Of a DNA stretch of 64,000 nucleotides, positions 27,259 through 35,962 are shown piece after piece (positions within the stretch are counted from its first letter, which is position 1; every line of letters begins with the position of its first letter). Under the pieces are notes generated by a model. The model worked only from the letters and a program-made list of their open reading frames with translations. It ran no database searches and had not been told where the DNA came from. The position numbers and the translations under genes were made by a program. The DNA is from Verrucomicrobiota bacterium. Its GTDB lineage: Bacteria; Verrucomicrobiota; Verrucomicrobiia; Opitutales; Opitutaceae. The stretch lies in contig JAEWIY010000006.1 in the NCBI GenBank assembly GCA_023386835.1, positions 25,154 to 89,153 on the forward strand, written 5' to 3'.

Positions 27259-27783
27259 ATGCTCTCCCGCCTGTTGCTGATTGCTGTTTTGGGCGCGACG
27301 CCTGCGCTCGCTTCGCCCTCCACCTTTCCGGGACTGCAGTCGGTCCTGAGTGAAGCCGAATGGAAACGCGCCGGACTCGACCGGCTCACGCCCGATCAGA
27401 TCGGCGTGATCGATGCGGCGCTGATTCGCTACGAACGCAGCCGCGACGAACAGACTGAGGCTCGCGTGGAGGAACGCGTGGCGGCAGCCGCGGCGGCGCG
27501 CGAAACAAAGGCCGACCGTCCGTCGGTCTGGGAGCGTTTCGGTTTCGCGAGCAATCGCGGTGAACCCCATTGGCGCGACACGCCCCCGCTGCGCGCCAAG
27601 GTTGTGTCCTGGCAGGGCGCCAACCGCTTCGTCCTCGACAACGGCCAGGTCTGGGAAGGTGTATCCACAATTCCCTTCGAGTTGTTGGGCGAGGAGGTGG
27701 CGATCGAGGCGCGGCCAGCCGGCAACTTCGCGCTCAGCCTCGACGGCCGCTCCACCGCCGTGCATGTCCGTCGCGTCAAATGA
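27259..27783 (+). CDS. Small secreted protein of unknown function
   Basis: This 174-residue protein has a signal peptide (MLSRLLLIAVLGATPALASPS). A helical middle part (LTPDQIGVIDAALIRYERS, then an Ala/Glu-rich coiled segment) leads to a C-terminal SH3-like strand pattern (NRFVLDNGQVWEGVST, VAIEARPAGNFALSLDG). That C-terminal pattern recurs in small secreted proteins of unclassified role. Its stop overlaps the start of the RidA gene as ATGA, so the two are probably co-translated. No function is assigned. Confidence 0.7.
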   Translation: MLSRLLLIAVLGATPALASPSTFPGLQSVLSEAEWKRAGLDRLTPDQIGVIDAALIRYERSRDEQTEARVEERVAAAAAARETKADRPSVWERFGFASNRGEPHWRDTPPLRAKVVSWQGANRFVLDNGQVWEGVSTIPFELLGEEVAIEARPAGNFALSLDGRSTAVHVRRVK

Positions 27784-28313
27784 AGCTCCTCCACCGCCCC
27801 GTTTTCCCAACGCTCCTCGCCGCCAGCTGCCTCGCCCTGACACCGCTTGGCGCCGGCACGCCGGAGGAGAACCTGGCCAAGCTGGCACAGGAACTTCCGT
27901 CGCCGTCGACCGCGGTTGCGAACTACGTTCCGGTGGTGCGCTCGGGCTCGTTGCTCTTCCTCGCGGGACATATCCCCCGCACCGCGGACAACACGGTCGT
28001 CACCGGCAAGGTGGGCGACACGATCACGGAAGCGGAAGCAACCGAAGCCGCCCGGCTCGCCGGTCTCGCCCTGCTGTCGACCGTGCGCGCGGAACTCGGC
28101 TCACTCGACCGCGTGAAGCGGATCGTGCGCGTGTCAGGGTTCGTGAACGCAACGCCGGGCTTCGAACGTCATTCGTTCGTCATCAACGGCTGCTCGGATC
28201 TGCTGGTAGCCGTCTTCGGTGAAAAGGGCCGACACGCCCGTTCGGCCATCGGCGCCGGATCGCTGCCGTTGAACGCGGCGGTCGAGATCGAGCTGGTCGT
28301 CGAAGTCGACTGA
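27780..28313 (+). CDS. RidA (YjgF/YER057c) family protein with signal peptide
   Basis: This 177-residue protein carries a RidA domain from about residue 40: NYVPVVRSGSLLFLAGHIPR, VRAELGSLDRVKRIVRVSGF and the C-terminal GRHARSAIGAGSLPLNAAVE. The last holds the conserved Arg that binds the carboxylate of the imine substrate, so the deaminase site looks intact. RidA proteins are normally cytoplasmic and about 130 residues. This one starts with a hydrophobic leader (MKLLHRPVFPTLLAASCLAL) that should export it. Its ATG overlaps the preceding stop (ATGA). Confidence 0.85.
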   Translation: MKLLHRPVFPTLLAASCLALTPLGAGTPEENLAKLAQELPSPSTAVANYVPVVRSGSLLFLAGHIPRTADNTVVTGKVGDTITEAEATEAARLAGLALLSTVRAELGSLDRVKRIVRVSGFVNATPGFERHSFVINGCSDLLVAVFGEKGRHARSAIGAGSLPLNAAVEIELVVEVD

Positions 28314-28449
28314 TCGCTTTCAGAAAAATCACTCGTTCCTGCTCCGCCTGCTGCTGGAGCACGGGCCGCTCGCGCTCGCGACCCGAGCCCGGGGCGGTTT
28401 CGCAGGCCATTGGCGCGTGTTGCCGTGCTGATGCGTGTTGCCAATGCCT

Positions 28450-28520
28450 GTCATGAAACATGACGTCGGACTGAAACAGGTGGTTCGTTTCTAGTAATTT
28501 TCAGTACTCGTTTCATGAAA
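28450..28520. promoter_or_regulatory. Palindromic operator-like sites upstream of the LacI-like sensor
   Basis: A perfect 15-bp inverted repeat, GTCATG-AAA-CATGAC, lies at 28450-28464. A perfect 10-bp palindrome, TTTCATGAAA, lies at 28511-28520. Between them are GAAAC and GTTTC half-sites (about 28474-28490). TGAAAC half-sites are reminiscent of LacI-family operators. The region is the 276-bp leader of a gene whose product lacks an obvious DNA-binding domain, so the binding protein is unknown. Confidence 0.5.
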
Positions 28521-28589
28521 TGCGGTTGACGAGGGCTCGTGTTTTCATGCAATGCAGCAATCGTCAGGTTTCCCGCCCCTTACCCCCAA

Positions 28590-29570
28590 ATGGTTTCGAC
28601 CGAACTCGCGTCGCAGGCGACTCCCTCGCCCGGTCCCGCCGCGCCGGACTCGACCCGTCGTCGTACGCGTCAGCATGGACGCCGGCGCGAGACCGGCGTG
28701 CGGCGCGTTGGCGTTTGGTTCGTCGGGGCGAAGCCGAATGATCCCGGGCTGAACTGGTTTCAAGAGCAGCTGCGGCAGGCCCAGGCGGTGGACGGACGCG
28801 TGCGCGCGGAGCTGCGTCTGCTGTTCTCGCCCAACCCGGACACGCTGCCCCCGCAGTTTCGCGAGGAGCGGTTGGACGGCGTGATCCTGCAGGGCACCGA
28901 GCCGGGCCCCCTCGCGCTGGCGCGCTTGCGTCAGGTTCCGACGGTTTGGTTCATGACGCGGCGCTCCCCGGCGTTTCCGGCGGATTATGTCGAGCCGAAC
29001 AATGAGGAGAACGGCGAACTGGCGGCCGACTATCTTGCTTCACTCGGCCACCGCGCCGTGGCCGTCGTGACAGTAAATCCTGAATACAGCGCGATCGAGC
29101 AGCGCACGCGTGCCTTCCTCGCGCGGGCGCAGGCGCGGGGCCTGAAGGCACGCGCAATCCTGGGCCGGGCCACGCCGGGCATCAGTTACCTGCAGATCGC
29201 GCCGCACCACGCGGAACATGACCAGCTCGTCCGTCGGCTGCTCGAGCAGCGCGATCCCCCAACGGGCCTCTACCTCCCCTCCGATCACTTTTGCGGCTCG
29301 TTCTTCCGCGCCCTGCGGGAGGCCGGCCGCGCTCCCGGCCGCGATTTCGACGCCGTCATCGGCAACTATAACCCCCTAATCTACCACCACCTCGACCACA
29401 GTCCCGCCGTCATCGACATCAATCTTCCGTCCCTGGTCCGCCAGGTGATTGAACATCTCCTCTGGCGTATCGATCACCTCGATACGCCAGGCCGGGTCGG
29501 CATCACGGTCTCGCCCCGCCTCGTGCGGCCGCCTGAAGCGGCCTCCGTGGCGCCCGGCGCGGTCGCCTGA
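28590..29570 (+). CDS. LacI-type sugar-sensing domain protein without recognisable helix-turn-helix
   Basis: This 326-residue protein has the LacI/periplasmic-binding fold from about residue 38 to the end: VRRVGVWFVGA, then FREERLDGVILQGTEPG, ADYLASLGHRAVAVVTVNPE, GLYLPSDHFCGSFFRALREAG and DFDAVIGNYNP. The first 37 residues are Pro-, Arg- and Thr-rich with no LacI helix-turn-helix. I searched upstream in this frame to the stop at 28527-28529 and in the neighbouring frames without finding one. An in-frame GTG at 28539 adds 17 residues but no domain. It lies just upstream of a TonB receptor, as regulators of such loci often do. It is either a sensor needing a partner or a degraded repressor. 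Confidence 0.75.
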   Translation: MVSTELASQATPSPGPAAPDSTRRRTRQHGRRRETGVRRVGVWFVGAKPNDPGLNWFQEQLRQAQAVDGRVRAELRLLFSPNPDTLPPQFREERLDGVILQGTEPGPLALARLRQVPTVWFMTRRSPAFPADYVEPNNEENGELAADYLASLGHRAVAVVTVNPEYSAIEQRTRAFLARAQARGLKARAILGRATPGISYLQIAPHHAEHDQLVRRLLEQRDPPTGLYLPSDHFCGSFFRALREAGRAPGRDFDAVIGNYNPLIYHHLDHSPAVIDINLPSLVRQVIEHLLWRIDHLDTPGRVGITVSPRLVRPPEAASVAPGAVA

Positions 29571-29594
29571 ACACCGCCCTCACCTTTTCCCGGA

Positions 29595-29615
29595 GGCGAT
29601 CCCTGCGGGATCGTC
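29595..29615 (+). promoter_or_regulatory. Leader hairpin upstream of the TonB receptor gene
   Basis: GGCGATCCC (29595-29603) and GGGATCGTC (29607-29615) pair over nine positions, with one G-U, around a TGC loop. The hairpin sits 38 bp before the receptor ATG, with no T-tract. It could slow decay or translation of the receptor message, or be a weak terminator for the sensor gene that ends at 29570. Confidence 0.4.
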
Positions 29616-29653
29616 CCCCGAACGGCCCCCAAGGCCATATCTCACCAGAACGC

Positions 29654-32600
29654 ATGATACCCACCAAGTCCAAACATCCCGGCACGGCGAGGTCCGCCCT
29701 CCTCGTGACGTTGATGGCTCTGATGGCAACCCCTCCCGGGTACGCCCAAGGAGCCGACGCCGACGCCTTGCGCCGGCTGCAGGAAGAAAACGCGGCACTG
29801 CGCCGGCGCCTCGCCGAACTCGAAGGCACCCGCACAACCACTCCCGCCACCCGCACCCCGACGACCGAGGAGCTCACCAGCCCCGCCGCGGCCACGCCGC
29901 GCGCCCGGGCGACGACCGGCTCCCGGTTGGGCGACACGCCCACCGAGGAAGGCGTCACCGCCCTGTCGCCGTTCGAAGTCAGCTCCGAACGCGACTACGG
30001 CTACCTCCGCGTCAACTCCGCCACCGCCACCCGCATCGGCACCGAGATCCAACGCGTGCCGTTGAGCGTGTCGGTTCTGTCCGAGGACTTCATCCGCGAC
30101 ACGCAGATGAATGACATCCAGGACGTGTTGCGCTACCAGGCCTCGTCCGCGGGTGACACCCGGATGGGCGTGCTCCAGCCGGCGACCGGCTTCACGCCGT
30201 CCGGCAACATGTCGTTGCGTGGCTTCCCGATCAATTCGCGCCTCCGTAACGGCCTGCTTCGTTACAACATGTACAACCTCGACAACGTGGAGCGTGTTGA
30301 GGTGATCAAGGGCCCGGCGGCCGTCTTCTTCGGCCAGGCGTTCCCCGGCGGCGTCATCAACTACGTCACCAAGCAGCCGCAATTCAGCGACATTCCCACG
30401 ACGCTGACCTACGGCTTCGGTGGAACGACCACCCGCATGGGCACGCAGCGTGCGACCCTCGACCACAACGCGGTCCTCTCCGACAAGGCGGCCTTCCGCA
30501 TCGTCGGTGGCTGGGACAACGCTGATGGCGACCGCCGCTTCGAGTTCCAGGACGGCTTCTCCATCACGCCCTCGGTCACGTTCCTGCCGTTCGAGGACGG
30601 ACGTCTGAAGGTGACCCTGGAAGCGGAGTACCAAAAGCGCCAGCGCAACCAGGACGACACCTCCTGGATGTACCCGGAGCAATGGTTCGCCGATTACGCG
30701 AACCCGCCCGCCGCGCTCATCGCCGCCGCCGGTCTGTCCAACAACGCCGATCCGGTTGCCGCCTACCGCAACCGCATCCGCTCAGGTCCGGGCAACTGGA
30801 TCGTCGACCGCCGCGTCGCGGAGAACAATCCGTACCTCGCGCTCTGGACCGAGCCGATGCAGCACGGTGCGTACTACACCGACCTCAACGGCAAGCGCGT
30901 CCACGACAAGAAATTCAACTACTACGGCCCGGGCACGTATTCGGACGAGGAGAACACCACGTTCTCCGTCACGACCGAGTACAACCCGTTCGAGTGGCTG
31001 AACATCCGCCACGCCTACACCCTCGACAACTCGCGCTACACGGAGGTGAAGTCCACCGCGTCGCCGAACGCCGACGGGATCACGTTCAACACCCTGAACG
31101 GCATCCTCAAGCGTGACTATATCATCGAGGCGGATACGAATCAGCTCGACCTTGTCTTCTCGAAGGACATCGGCGCGGTTGAGAACAAGATCCTCGTGGG
31201 TGGCGTCATCCGTGAGACCTATGCGTCGTATACCGGCACCAACGGCGCCGTGCTGAACGGCACCGGCCTGTTCCCGTTCTTCGGCTACCTGCCGGGCGCG
31301 TATGACAAGCCGGACGAAGGCTACGTCTCGCCGATCCCGGCGAACTTCCGTCACCCGCAGCCGACCGCGTGGGGTTATGCCTCGCAGTTCATTCGCAACC
31401 GCCAGGGCCAGATCATCACCCCGGTGGAGATCTTCTCGATGTACGACCCGGCGCTGCATGTGGCCCCGGACATCCGCCGCATCACGGAAGTCTCCCGCGG
31501 CCTGACCGACCACAGCCGCCCGAAGCGCGAAGAATGGTACGTCAACTACCAGGCTTCCGCGTTTGAGAACCGCCTGACCGCGATGGTCGGCTACCGCGAA
31601 GAGCGGCAGAAGACCCCCGGCCAGCTGGTGAAGGCCAATCCGCCGTGGTTCCAGGTGGGCGACTACGCGCTGGAGAACATCCCGCAGTCCGACTGGGCCC
31701 TCTACGGCCTCAGCGCGATCTTCTCGCGCCCGAGCCGCAGCAAGGGTGAGTCGAAGATGGCCGGTCTCTCCTTCGAGGTCGTGCCGAACGTCAACCTCTA
31801 CGCCAGCTTCTCGGAGACGTTCCTCCCGTCCGGCGTGCTGTATCGTGGTGGTGACTACGATCCCGCGACCATCCGCCAGCGGGCCACGCTGCTCGGGCTC
31901 AACCCCGACGCCGAAGTCGCCCGCCTCGAAGCCGAAGGCGGCCTGATCGAGAACAAGAACGAGCGCGGTCGTAACTACGAGTTCGGCGTCAAGACGAACC
32001 TCTGGCAGGACAAGCTCGTCGGCACGTTCTCCGTCTTCCGTCTCGAGCGTGCCAACCGCACGGTCGACGACATTCCGCGCCAGAACGACGACCCGCTCAA
32101 CTACACGGGCCCGGGCCGCACCGGCACGTTCAGCCGCGTCATCCGCTGGTACTCCAACGATGCGCTGGAAGAGACCGAGGGTGCTGAACTCGAAGTCATC
32201 TGGACGCCGCGCCGCAACTACCAGGTCGTGGCTTCCGGCTCCTGGCTCTGGAAGGCCGAGACGGTCGAGGACCCGAGCATCAATCCGACGACCCCGATTG
32301 CTGGCATCGTCTTCGGTGAGCGCCTGCCGTTCGTGCCGGAGTTCCGCTTCAACGTGTTCCAAAAGTACACGTTTACGGATAACTTCATCGGCAACCTCGG
32401 CCGCGGCCTCTCGATCGGTCTCGGTGCCCGGTACTCGAGCGAGATGAACATCTCGATCCGCGACATGAACTACAACCCGCGGACCGGCGGTCTGACCGCT
32501 GGCGACTACCTGGTGTTCGACACGGTGATCAGCTACCCGTGGGAACTCTACGGATACAACGTCACCACCTCGCTCAACGTCACCAACCTGTTGGACGAGG

Positions 32601-32671
32601 AGTACTCGGAGGGCGGCAATAATCTGTCGGCCCCCCGCACCTGGATGCTGACGATGGGTCTGAAGTTCTAA
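29654..32671 (+). CDS. TonB-dependent outer-membrane receptor with N-terminal coiled coil
   Basis: This 1005-residue protein has a signal peptide (SALLVTLMALMATPPGYAQG). A short coiled coil follows (LRRLQEENAALRRRLAELEG), then a Thr/Pro/Ala-rich linker and the segment VTALSPFEVSSERDYGYLRV. The plug shows IQRVPLSVSVLSEDFIRDT and VERVEVIKGPAAVFFGQAFP, and the barrel ends in MLTMGLKF with a terminal Phe. The coiled coil and linker form a spacer of about 90 residues not found in most TonB receptors. It follows the sensor gene and is followed by a strong terminator, so it is probably an abundantly expressed monocistronic unit. The ligand is probably an oligosaccharide or glycoside. Confidence 0.92.
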   Translation: MIPTKSKHPGTARSALLVTLMALMATPPGYAQGADADALRRLQEENAALRRRLAELEGTRTTTPATRTPTTEELTSPAAATPRARATTGSRLGDTPTEEGVTALSPFEVSSERDYGYLRVNSATATRIGTEIQRVPLSVSVLSEDFIRDTQMNDIQDVLRYQASSAGDTRMGVLQPATGFTPSGNMSLRGFPINSRLRNGLLRYNMYNLDNVERVEVIKGPAAVFFGQAFPGGVINYVTKQPQFSDIPTTLTYGFGGTTTRMGTQRATLDHNAVLSDKAAFRIVGGWDNADGDRRFEFQDGFSITPSVTFLPFEDGRLKVTLEAEYQKRQRNQDDTSWMYPEQWFADYANPPAALIAAAGLSNNADPVAAYRNRIRSGPGNWIVDRRVAENNPYLALWTEPMQHGAYYTDLNGKRVHDKKFNYYGPGTYSDEENTTFSVTTEYNPFEWLNIRHAYTLDNSRYTEVKSTASPNADGITFNTLNGILKRDYIIEADTNQLDLVFSKDIGAVENKILVGGVIRETYASYTGTNGAVLNGTGLFPFFGYLPGAYDKPDEGYVSPIPANFRHPQPTAWGYASQFIRNRQGQIITPVEIFSMYDPALHVAPDIRRITEVSRGLTDHSRPKREEWYVNYQASAFENRLTAMVGYREERQKTPGQLVKANPPWFQVGDYALENIPQSDWALYGLSAIFSRPSRSKGESKMAGLSFEVVPNVNLYASFSETFLPSGVLYRGGDYDPATIRQRATLLGLNPDAEVARLEAEGGLIENKNERGRNYEFGVKTNLWQDKLVGTFSVFRLERANRTVDDIPRQNDDPLNYTGPGRTGTFSRVIRWYSNDALEETEGAELEVIWTPRRNYQVVASGSWLWKAETVEDPSINPTTPIAGIVFGERLPFVPEFRFNVFQKYTFTDNFIGNLGRGLSIGLGARYSSEMNISIRDMNYNPRTGGLTAGDYLVFDTVISYPWELYGYNVTTSLNVTNLLDEEYSEGGNNLSAPRTWMLTMGLKF

Positions 32672-32694
32672 GGAACTTCCGTCCCCAAACTCTC

Positions 32695-32732
32695 GAGGGC
32701 AGAGGCGGGCTGCCTCTGCCCTCTTTCTTTTT
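32695..32732 (+). terminator. Intrinsic terminator after the TonB receptor gene
   Basis: A perfect 12-bp stem, GAGGGCAGAGGC (32695-32706) and GCCTCTGCCCTC (32712-32723), with a GGGCT loop, is followed by TTTCTTTTT. This is a textbook Rho-independent terminator and is the strongest in the window. Confidence 0.93.
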
Positions 32733-32754
32733 CCACCCTGTATCGTTTGTCTCC

Positions 32755-33276
32755 ATGAAACGTTTCCTTCTCCTCCTCGCCGTCGTCCTTCCGCTGCTGA
32801 CCGCAGGCGCCTCCGCCGCGAAGCCCAGCCTGTCGGGTACATGGACGTTTGATCCGGCTCGCAGCACCAATCTCGCCGCCTGGCACTCCTTCCAGCTGAC
32901 GATCCAGGAAGAGGGCGACCACATCAGCCTCCAGCGGCGCCTCGGTTGGGGCCGACGCGTCCACGAGGAAACCATGCGCCTGCCGCTCAACGGCACCGCG
33001 ACCGTTGTGCCCGTGCCCTACTGGGCCGACAACCGCCACCTCGGCGCCTACATCAGCGACGAGCGCCAGAAGACGTCACGCGCCCGCTTGATCGACGACG
33101 GCCGCGTATTGCGTGTCGAAAGCGATCTCACCGTTGAGACACAGCAAGGTCCGCGCGACGTGAACATCCTAAGCGATTACCAACTCTCACCCGACGGACA
33201 AACGCTGACGTTGATCGAAATCCGCAGCACGCGCTCCCGTCCCGTCATCACCGTTTTTCGGCGCGCCCAGTCCTAA
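32755..33276 (+). CDS. Small secreted protein, lipocalin-like, unknown function
   Basis: This 173-residue protein has a signal peptide (MKRFLLLLAVVLPLLTAGASAA). A beta-rich mature part begins PSLSGTWTFDPARS, and later segments alternate strands (SFQLTIQEEGDHISLQRRLG, RVLRVESDLTVETQQG, YQLSPDGQTLTLIEIRS). The GTW start and strand pattern recall small secreted beta-barrel proteins of the lipocalin type. It is separated from the receptor by the terminator and lies 18 bp upstream of the GxGYxYP gene, so it probably belongs to that transcript. Confidence 0.7.
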   Translation: MKRFLLLLAVVLPLLTAGASAAKPSLSGTWTFDPARSTNLAAWHSFQLTIQEEGDHISLQRRLGWGRRVHEETMRLPLNGTATVVPVPYWADNRHLGAYISDERQKTSRARLIDDGRVLRVESDLTVETQQGPRDVNILSDYQLSPDGQTLTLIEIRSTRSRPVITVFRRAQS

Positions 33277-33294
33277 CGTCTTCCTCCGCCCATC

Positions 33295-34956
33295 ATGTCT
33301 TCCCGTTTTTTCCTTCTGCTCGGTCTCGCCGCCTCGCTGGTCGGCACACCGATCCAGGCACAGCCCAAACCCAAACAAGTTGAGCGCGCCCCCGCCACCG
33401 CCGCGCTGGTACCCCTGTCTGAGAACTGGCGCATGGACGGCGACGTGCCCGTGCACGCGCTGCTGATCTCGTTACAAGGTCTCGCCAATCGCGGCGCTCC
33501 CCGACTCTACCTCGAGTACCCGGAGAACTGGCAGTGGGAGATCGTGCACCCGCTGCGCGATTTTCTCGCCAAGCGCCACGGCGTGCAATGGCAGCGCACC
33601 GCCCTGAACGACGCCGACGCCGCGCTGCGGCAGTTCGCGCGGCACGCCAAGGGCTGCGTGGTGTGGGATCCGGCCGTTCGCACATCGCTCATCGTCGCCT
33701 TCACGATCTCCGGCGTGGAGGATCTGGTGGTGGTCAGCCCGGACCTGCTGCCGCTGGCGCAAAAACACGGGCTGGAGCCCAAGATCGACCTGCGCGGCCA
33801 GTTCACCGGCCAACCCGATCACCAGATCTACCAGTGGGCCTACGACCAATACTTCCACCGCACGACCCGCGACTACTACGTTGTCCTCGGCGGTGAGGCC
33901 GGACCCTTGATGAAGCCCGGCATCGCTGACTTCGGCGTGCAACAGCGGGCGTTCTTCGCCGATCTCTCCGCCAACCCCGTGCACACGGAGGAGATCGCGC
34001 TGCTGAAGAAAATCCTTGGTCAGCAGAATCCCGCCAGCGTCGTGCTCGGCTGGCACTCTTACGCCAAGGACACGGAGGGTCAGCACACGACGTTGACTGG
34101 CAACTACGGCCTGAAGATGGAAGGCCTGCACAACGTCCCCAACATCTCCTTCACGTCGCAGATCCCGCTGACGCCCGACTTCAAGTTCAAGAACAACCAC
34201 AACGTCGAACCGGACGCGCAGCTGAAGGCGGAGAAGAAGGTCTACATCGCCGCGCTCGCGACCGACTCGATGGGCATCGGCACCTGGACGAAACCCGGCC
34301 GCGGCCAGATTCCCTACGGCTGGCAGGTGCTGATGAACTGGTCCTGGCTCAATCCTCCGGTTCTCCAGTACTTCTATGAGGACAAGTCGCCCAACGACTA
34401 CTTCGTCGCCGGGCTCAGCGGCCCGGGCTACATGTACCCGAAGGCGATCCCGGCCGAGAAGTTTCCCGCCCTGATGAAGGACGCACGCGAACTGATGGAC
34501 CTGCTCGACCTGCGCGTCATGGAAATCATGGACTACTCCGAGGGCAACCGGCACGTCGGCAACACCGACCTGCCGAAGGAAGTCGTCGACCGTTACTACG
34601 CCGAGTTCCCTGACGTGCTCGGTTTCATTAATGGCTACGGCACCGCACGCACGTTCGACCTGCGCGACGGCAAGCCCTTCATCAGTTACGACTACTACCT
34701 GGACGTGGCCCGGCCGGTGGAGGAGGCGATCGCTGATCTCAACGAGTTGATCACGCTCAACCAGAACCGGCCGTACTTCCTTCTCATGCATATCCGGGAG
34801 TCGAATACGGTGGAAAAGGTCGCCACCATCCTGGCCGGCCTGCACGAGGCCGCCGAAGTGGTGCCGCTGGACGTCTTCCTCAAGCTGGCCGCGAGCGAGA
34901 AGACCTACCGCACGCGCTACCAGGAACCGGGCGACCCGATCGACCTCAATCCGTAA
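33295..34956 (+). CDS. Secreted GxGYxYP-family protein
   Basis: This 553-residue protein has a signal peptide (MSSRFFLLLGLAASLVGTPIQAQ) and the family-defining motif in FVAGLSGPGYMYPKAIPAE at about residue 380 (GPGYMYP). The N-terminal half includes RGAPRLYLEYPENWQWEIVH and KGCVVWDPAVRTSLIVAFT. GxGYxYP proteins are usually found beside polysaccharide-utilisation genes and are presumed to be putative glycoside hydrolases, but their reaction is not established as far as I know. It precedes a ROK kinase and a heparinase II/III protein, consistent with a saccharide-degradation operon. Confidence 0.88.
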   Translation: MSSRFFLLLGLAASLVGTPIQAQPKPKQVERAPATAALVPLSENWRMDGDVPVHALLISLQGLANRGAPRLYLEYPENWQWEIVHPLRDFLAKRHGVQWQRTALNDADAALRQFARHAKGCVVWDPAVRTSLIVAFTISGVEDLVVVSPDLLPLAQKHGLEPKIDLRGQFTGQPDHQIYQWAYDQYFHRTTRDYYVVLGGEAGPLMKPGIADFGVQQRAFFADLSANPVHTEEIALLKKILGQQNPASVVLGWHSYAKDTEGQHTTLTGNYGLKMEGLHNVPNISFTSQIPLTPDFKFKNNHNVEPDAQLKAEKKVYIAALATDSMGIGTWTKPGRGQIPYGWQVLMNWSWLNPPVLQYFYEDKSPNDYFVAGLSGPGYMYPKAIPAEKFPALMKDARELMDLLDLRVMEIMDYSEGNRHVGNTDLPKEVVDRYYAEFPDVLGFINGYGTARTFDLRDGKPFISYDYYLDVARPVEEAIADLNELITLNQNRPYFLLMHIRESNTVEKVATILAGLHEAAEVVPLDVFLKLAASEKTYRTRYQEPGDPIDLNP

Positions 34957-34985
34957 GGCCCCCGCTCCCGCGACGACCCGCGGCC

Positions 34986-35957
34986 ATGGCCACCCCGCTC
35001 CTGATCGGCCTCGATATCGGCGGCACCAAGTGCGCCCTCGGGGTGGCCACTTGTCACTTATTAAGTGACAAGTCGGCGGAGCCGCCGGCGGGCCGCGAGG
35101 TGGCGCGTTTTCCCACCCGCGGTCCGGCCGAAACGTTGGCCGAAGCGGAGAGGATCATCGCCGACCTGCTGCCTTCGTCGGGTGACGTGGTTTTCGGCAT
35201 CGCGTGTGGCGGGCCACTGGATACACGACGTGGTTTGATCCTTTCCCCGCCCAACCTGCCGGGCTGGGATCAGGTCGCGATCACCGATTTCCTCACACAA
35301 CGGTTCGGCGGCCGGGCGTTCCTGATGAACGACGCGAACGCCGGTGCCCTGGCCGAACACCAGGCGGGAGCCGGGCGTGGCTGCGACCACTTGGTCTTTT
35401 TCACGATGGGAACGGGCATGGGCGCCGGCCTCATCCTCAACGGTCGGCTCTATGAAGGCGCATCGGGTGACGCGGGCGAGTTCGGCCATGCCCGCCTCGC
35501 TCCGACCGGGCCGATCGGGTTCGGCAAAAGAGGTTCGTTCGAAGGCTTCTGCTCCGGCGGCGGCATCGCCCAACTGGCGAAGGAACGCGTCGCGCGCCAT
35601 CGTGGCGAAACCCGACTGCAGGCCGTTCCTCTCGAGGCGATCACCGCCCGTACGCTCGCCGAGGCCGCGGAGGCCGGCGACCTGCTGGCCCAGCAGCTCT
35701 GGCGCGAGATCGGAGAGAAACTGGGCGAGGCGCTCGCCTGGATCATCGATGGCTTGAACCCGCAGCGTATCGTCCTCGGCAGCATCTACGCGCGTTGCGA
35801 ACGCTTCCTCTCTCCTTCCATGCAGGCCGTCCTGCAACGTGAAGCCCTGCCCGCCAATCTCGCTGCGTGTCGGATCGTGCCCTCGTTCTTGGGCGAGGCC
35901 CTGCCCTGTCACGCCGCTGTCGCCGTCGCCTGCCATCATCTTAGCCTCAACCCCTGA
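34986..35957 (+). CDS. ROK family sugar kinase with in-frame palindromic insertion
   Basis: This 323-residue protein has the ROK phosphate-binding start LLIGLDIGGTKCALGVATCH, then LMNDANAGALAEHQAGAGRG (catalytic Asp) and FTMGTGMGAGLILNG. The usual zinc-binding motif reads EFGHARLAPTGP then EGFCSGGGI: the GH and one Cys are present, but the CxCGxxGC cluster is missing. Between strands 2 and 3 lies an extra segment, CHLLSDKSAEPPAG, whose first part is encoded by a 25-bp palindrome (35049-35073). It phosphorylates a hexose or amino sugar in the cytoplasm. It lies 29 bp after the GxGYxYP gene and 5 bp before the heparinase gene. Confidence 0.88.
   Translation: MATPLLIGLDIGGTKCALGVATCHLLSDKSAEPPAGREVARFPTRGPAETLAEAERIIADLLPSSGDVVFGIACGGPLDTRRGLILSPPNLPGWDQVAITDFLTQRFGGRAFLMNDANAGALAEHQAGAGRGCDHLVFFTMGTGMGAGLILNGRLYEGASGDAGEFGHARLAPTGPIGFGKRGSFEGFCSGGGIAQLAKERVARHRGETRLQAVPLEAITARTLAEAAEAGDLLAQQLWREIGEKLGEALAWIIDGLNPQRIVLGSIYARCERFLSPSMQAVLQREALPANLAACRIVPSFLGEALPCHAAVAVACHHLSLNP
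35049..35073. repeat. 25-bp perfect palindrome inside the ROK kinase gene (copy 1)
   Basis: Arms ACTTGTCACTTA (35049-35060) and TAAGTGACAAGT (35062-35073) are exact reverse complements around a single T. The element is AT-rich in a GC-rich gene, is read in frame without a stop, and encodes CHLLSDKS at a loop position of the kinase. A second copy lies at 43327-43351. No other copies were noticed in the window. Confidence 0.85.
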
Positions 35958-35962
35958 TCCTC

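Noticed and set aside
30782..32842. Long minus-strand open frame opposite the second TonB receptor
   Set aside because: The receptor is unambiguous, and the antisense frame crosses the strong terminator.
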